5,899 nt of DNA, from contig JABFSV010000014.1 in assembly GCA_013140405.1 (NCBI GenBank), forward strand, positions 1-5,899. Direction: 5' to 3'. Under the pieces are notes generated by a model. It saw nothing but the letters and a program-made list of their open reading frames with translations, did not search any database and had not been told where the DNA came from. Both the position numbers and the translations under genes were made by a program. This document shows, piece by piece, positions 4,189 through 5,899 of this stretch; position 1 is the stretch's first letter, and every line of letters begins with the position of its first letter. This DNA comes from Methyloglobulus sp. GTDB lineage: Bacteria > Pseudomonadota > Gammaproteobacteria > Methylococcales > Methylomonadaceae.

Positions 4189-5899
4189 ATGAAAAACCTA
4201 TTAAGTCTGTTGCTCGGAGTACTTTTTTCATTAACCGCTTGCACTGGTTCGCCACCAATAAAACCCGACAATAACCAAATTGGTGATTACAGCTATCTTA
4301 AAACCTACCTAACTTGGCTGATTGAGGAAGACATAGCAAAGCAGGATGTTGAAGGCTTGAGCGTCGCAATTGTGGATGACCAAAAGATCGTGTGGTCGCA
4401 AGGTTTTGGTTATGCGGATACCGCTTATAAGATCAAAGCATCACCGGAAACAGTTTACCGGGTCGGCTCCATTTCCAAGTTGTTTACCGATACGCTGGTG
4501 ATGCAGTTGGCGGAACAAGGTAAGTTGGATATAGATAGACCCTTGCAATCTTATTTGCCCGAGTTTTCCATTAAAACTCGCTTTCCCAATGCGAAACCGA
4601 TCACCCCGCGAAACATCATGACCCATCATTCCGGCTTGCCGGGCGATGTTGGTAGGGGCATGTGGACTAAAAACCCAGTACCGTTTAACCAACTTGTCAG
4701 CCAGCTTAAGGATGAGTATGTGGCTCATCCGCCCAATACCATCTGGTCGTACTCAAATTTAGGCATTACGCTGTTGGGCGCAATGCTGCAAGAAGTTACC
4801 GGCGAAAATTTTAATCACTATGCTGAGCGGCAATTGTTAAAACCCTTAGGCATGAATAGGGCGGCGTTTTCTTCCGGGATTGAGGGTAAATTTGCCGCCA
4901 AAGCCTATAAGGACCATGAAGAAAAACTTGAAGTGCCCCTGCGCGACATACCGGCGGGTGGCTTAAATGCGAATGTGTTGGACATGAGCCAGTTTATGAA
5001 GATGGTGTTTGCCGACGGTAAAGCGAATGGTCGGCAAATCCTCAAGCCGGAAACGCTAAAGGAAATACTGCGTCCGCAAAACAAGGCTGTGGCACTGGAT
5101 GCCGGTTTCCAAATCGGACTTGGCTGGATGTTACGTAACGATCAGGGTATTGAAACGATAGCCGAACACGGCGGCGCTACCTTGTATCATAGAAGCCAGC
5201 TTAGCGTACTACCCCAGCATAAACTAGGTGTGATAGTCTCCGCAAATTCGCCCCCTACAGGCGATTTGTTTAGTAAACTTACCAATACTGCTTTAAAACT
5301 GGCAGTAGCTATAAAAACCGGCAAACAAGTGCCGATTGATGACGACAAGCCGATAATTACCACCCGGTCATTAAACGCGCAAGAGCAAATGATCGGTGCA
5401 GGGCAGTATGCAACATCGGTAGGCTACGTAAAATTAACGCCAGAAAATGATTCGTTGACCACCGAGGTGGATGATCATGCCATTGATCTGGTTGCCAGGG
5501 ACGATGGTAACTATGGCATTCGTTATAAGCTGCTGGGTTTGTTTGCGATTGAGCCGGATGAGTTCACTCAATTCAGCCTATCGTTAAAAAATATTTTGGG
5601 GCATGATCTGGCATTAGGGCATTACCAAAACCAAAGCTTCGTTTTCGGCGAAAAAATCAAACCCGTGCCGATCTCTCAGTCTTGGCGCAATCGCCTTGGA
5701 CAATACGAGATCATTAACCTTACTCAAGGCGAGGCACTGGTGCCCGAAAAATGTGCCCTAAAAGAGCAGGAAGGTTTTTTGATGTTGGAATATTCAATCC
5801 CTACCTTTGATATTAATAATTTGTCGTTGCCCATTGCGCCGATGTCAGATAAGGAAGCGACCATACTTGGGCAAGGTCGGGGAATGCAGGAAACCGTGC
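4189..5899 (+). CDS. Serine hydrolase lipoprotein, class C beta-lactamase/penicillin-binding-protein-like, 3' end missing
   Basis: The frame is open from the ATG at 4189 to the end of the window, giving 570 visible residues with no stop. AAGAAG (4175-4180) lies 8 nt upstream of the start. Residues 1-17 are a signal peptide ending in lipobox LTAC with lipidated Cys18. The beta-lactamase (PF00144) domain spans about 38-375. It shows all three active-site motifs: SISK with nucleophile Ser94 and Lys97, YSN with Tyr188 and Asn190, and HGG at 327-329. Family members include D-amino-acid peptidases, esterases and AmpC-like enzymes. The HGG form (in place of KTG) and the general sequence favour an esterase/peptidase over a true beta-lactamase, but the substrate cannot be read from this. 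Residues from about 395 onward form a long beta-rich tail with two similar-looking starts (MIGAGQYAT and NRLGQYEII), suggesting two lipocalin-like C-terminal modules. It should be anchored in the envelope, facing the periplasm. Confidence 0.93.
   Translation, partial: MKNLLSLLLGVLFSLTACTGSPPIKPDNNQIGDYSYLKTYLTWLIEEDIAKQDVEGLSVAIVDDQKIVWSQGFGYADTAYKIKASPETVYRVGSISKLFTDTLVMQLAEQGKLDIDRPLQSYLPEFSIKTRFPNAKPITPRNIMTHHSGLPGDVGRGMWTKNPVPFNQLVSQLKDEYVAHPPNTIWSYSNLGITLLGAMLQEVTGENFNHYAERQLLKPLGMNRAAFSSGIEGKFAAKAYKDHEEKLEVPLRDIPAGGLNANVLDMSQFMKMVFADGKANGRQILKPETLKEILRPQNKAVALDAGFQIGLGWMLRNDQGIETIAEHGGATLYHRSQLSVLPQHKLGVIVSANSPPTGDLFSKLTNTALKLAVAIKTGKQVPIDDDKPIITTRSLNAQEQMIGAGQYATSVGYVKLTPENDSLTTEVDDHAIDLVARDDGNYGIRYKLLGLFAIEPDEFTQFSLSLKNILGHDLALGHYQNQSFVFGEKIKPVPISQSWRNRLGQYEIINLTQGEALVPEKCALKEQEGFLMLEYSIPTFDINNLSLPIAPMSDKEATILGQGRGMQETV

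Noticed and set aside
4441..4728. 95-codon minus-strand ORF inside the serine hydrolase gene
   Set aside because: It is antisense to the catalytic domain, where the plus frame carries the SxxK and YxN motifs.

Overview
The window looks like chromosomal DNA from a Gram-negative proteobacterium, most likely a gammaproteobacterium. The evidence is two lipoproteins with type II lipobox signal peptides, a NarL-type two-component pair, tight gene packing, and moderate base composition (judged by eye, not counted). Codon use and the intergenic palindromes would suit a Methylococcales-type genome, but that placement is a guess. No phage, transposase, plasmid, CRISPR, tRNA or rRNA feature was seen.

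Layout. Left block (1-1575, + strand): the 3' part of a zinc-binding GFA-family protein, a PaiB-type FMN-binding protein, and a small tyrosine-phosphatase-like protein with a contracted active-site loop. The last two are 31 nt apart and are probably co-transcribed. Middle block (1591-3563, - strand): a response regulator and its membrane histidine kinase. The kinase comes first in transcription order and the two genes are separated by only 2 nt. The block converges on the phosphatase gene across a 15-nt gap. Divergent intergenic region (about 3564-3877): two strong perfect-arm inverted repeats, plus the start of a possible small membrane-protein ORF that overlaps the kinase 5' end. Right block (3878-5899, + strand): a 69-residue lipoprotein of unknown function, then a large serine-hydrolase (class C beta-lactamase/esterase-like) lipoprotein that runs off the window.

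How the genes may work together. The kinase and regulator are clearly a cognate pair of the HisKA_3/LuxR-HTH type. The kinase has about six membrane segments and no large periplasmic domain, so it probably senses a membrane-associated or intramembrane signal. The two lipoprotein genes are transcribed divergently from it across the palindrome-bearing region. They are therefore plausible targets of the regulator, but nothing in the sequence proves it. The left-hand genes look like ordinary accessory metabolic or regulatory genes with no evident link to the two-component system. Overall the window is mostly conventional. The parts that most merit a second look are the paired palindromes, the overlapping small ORF with the uncertain kinase start, and the CX4R phosphatase.
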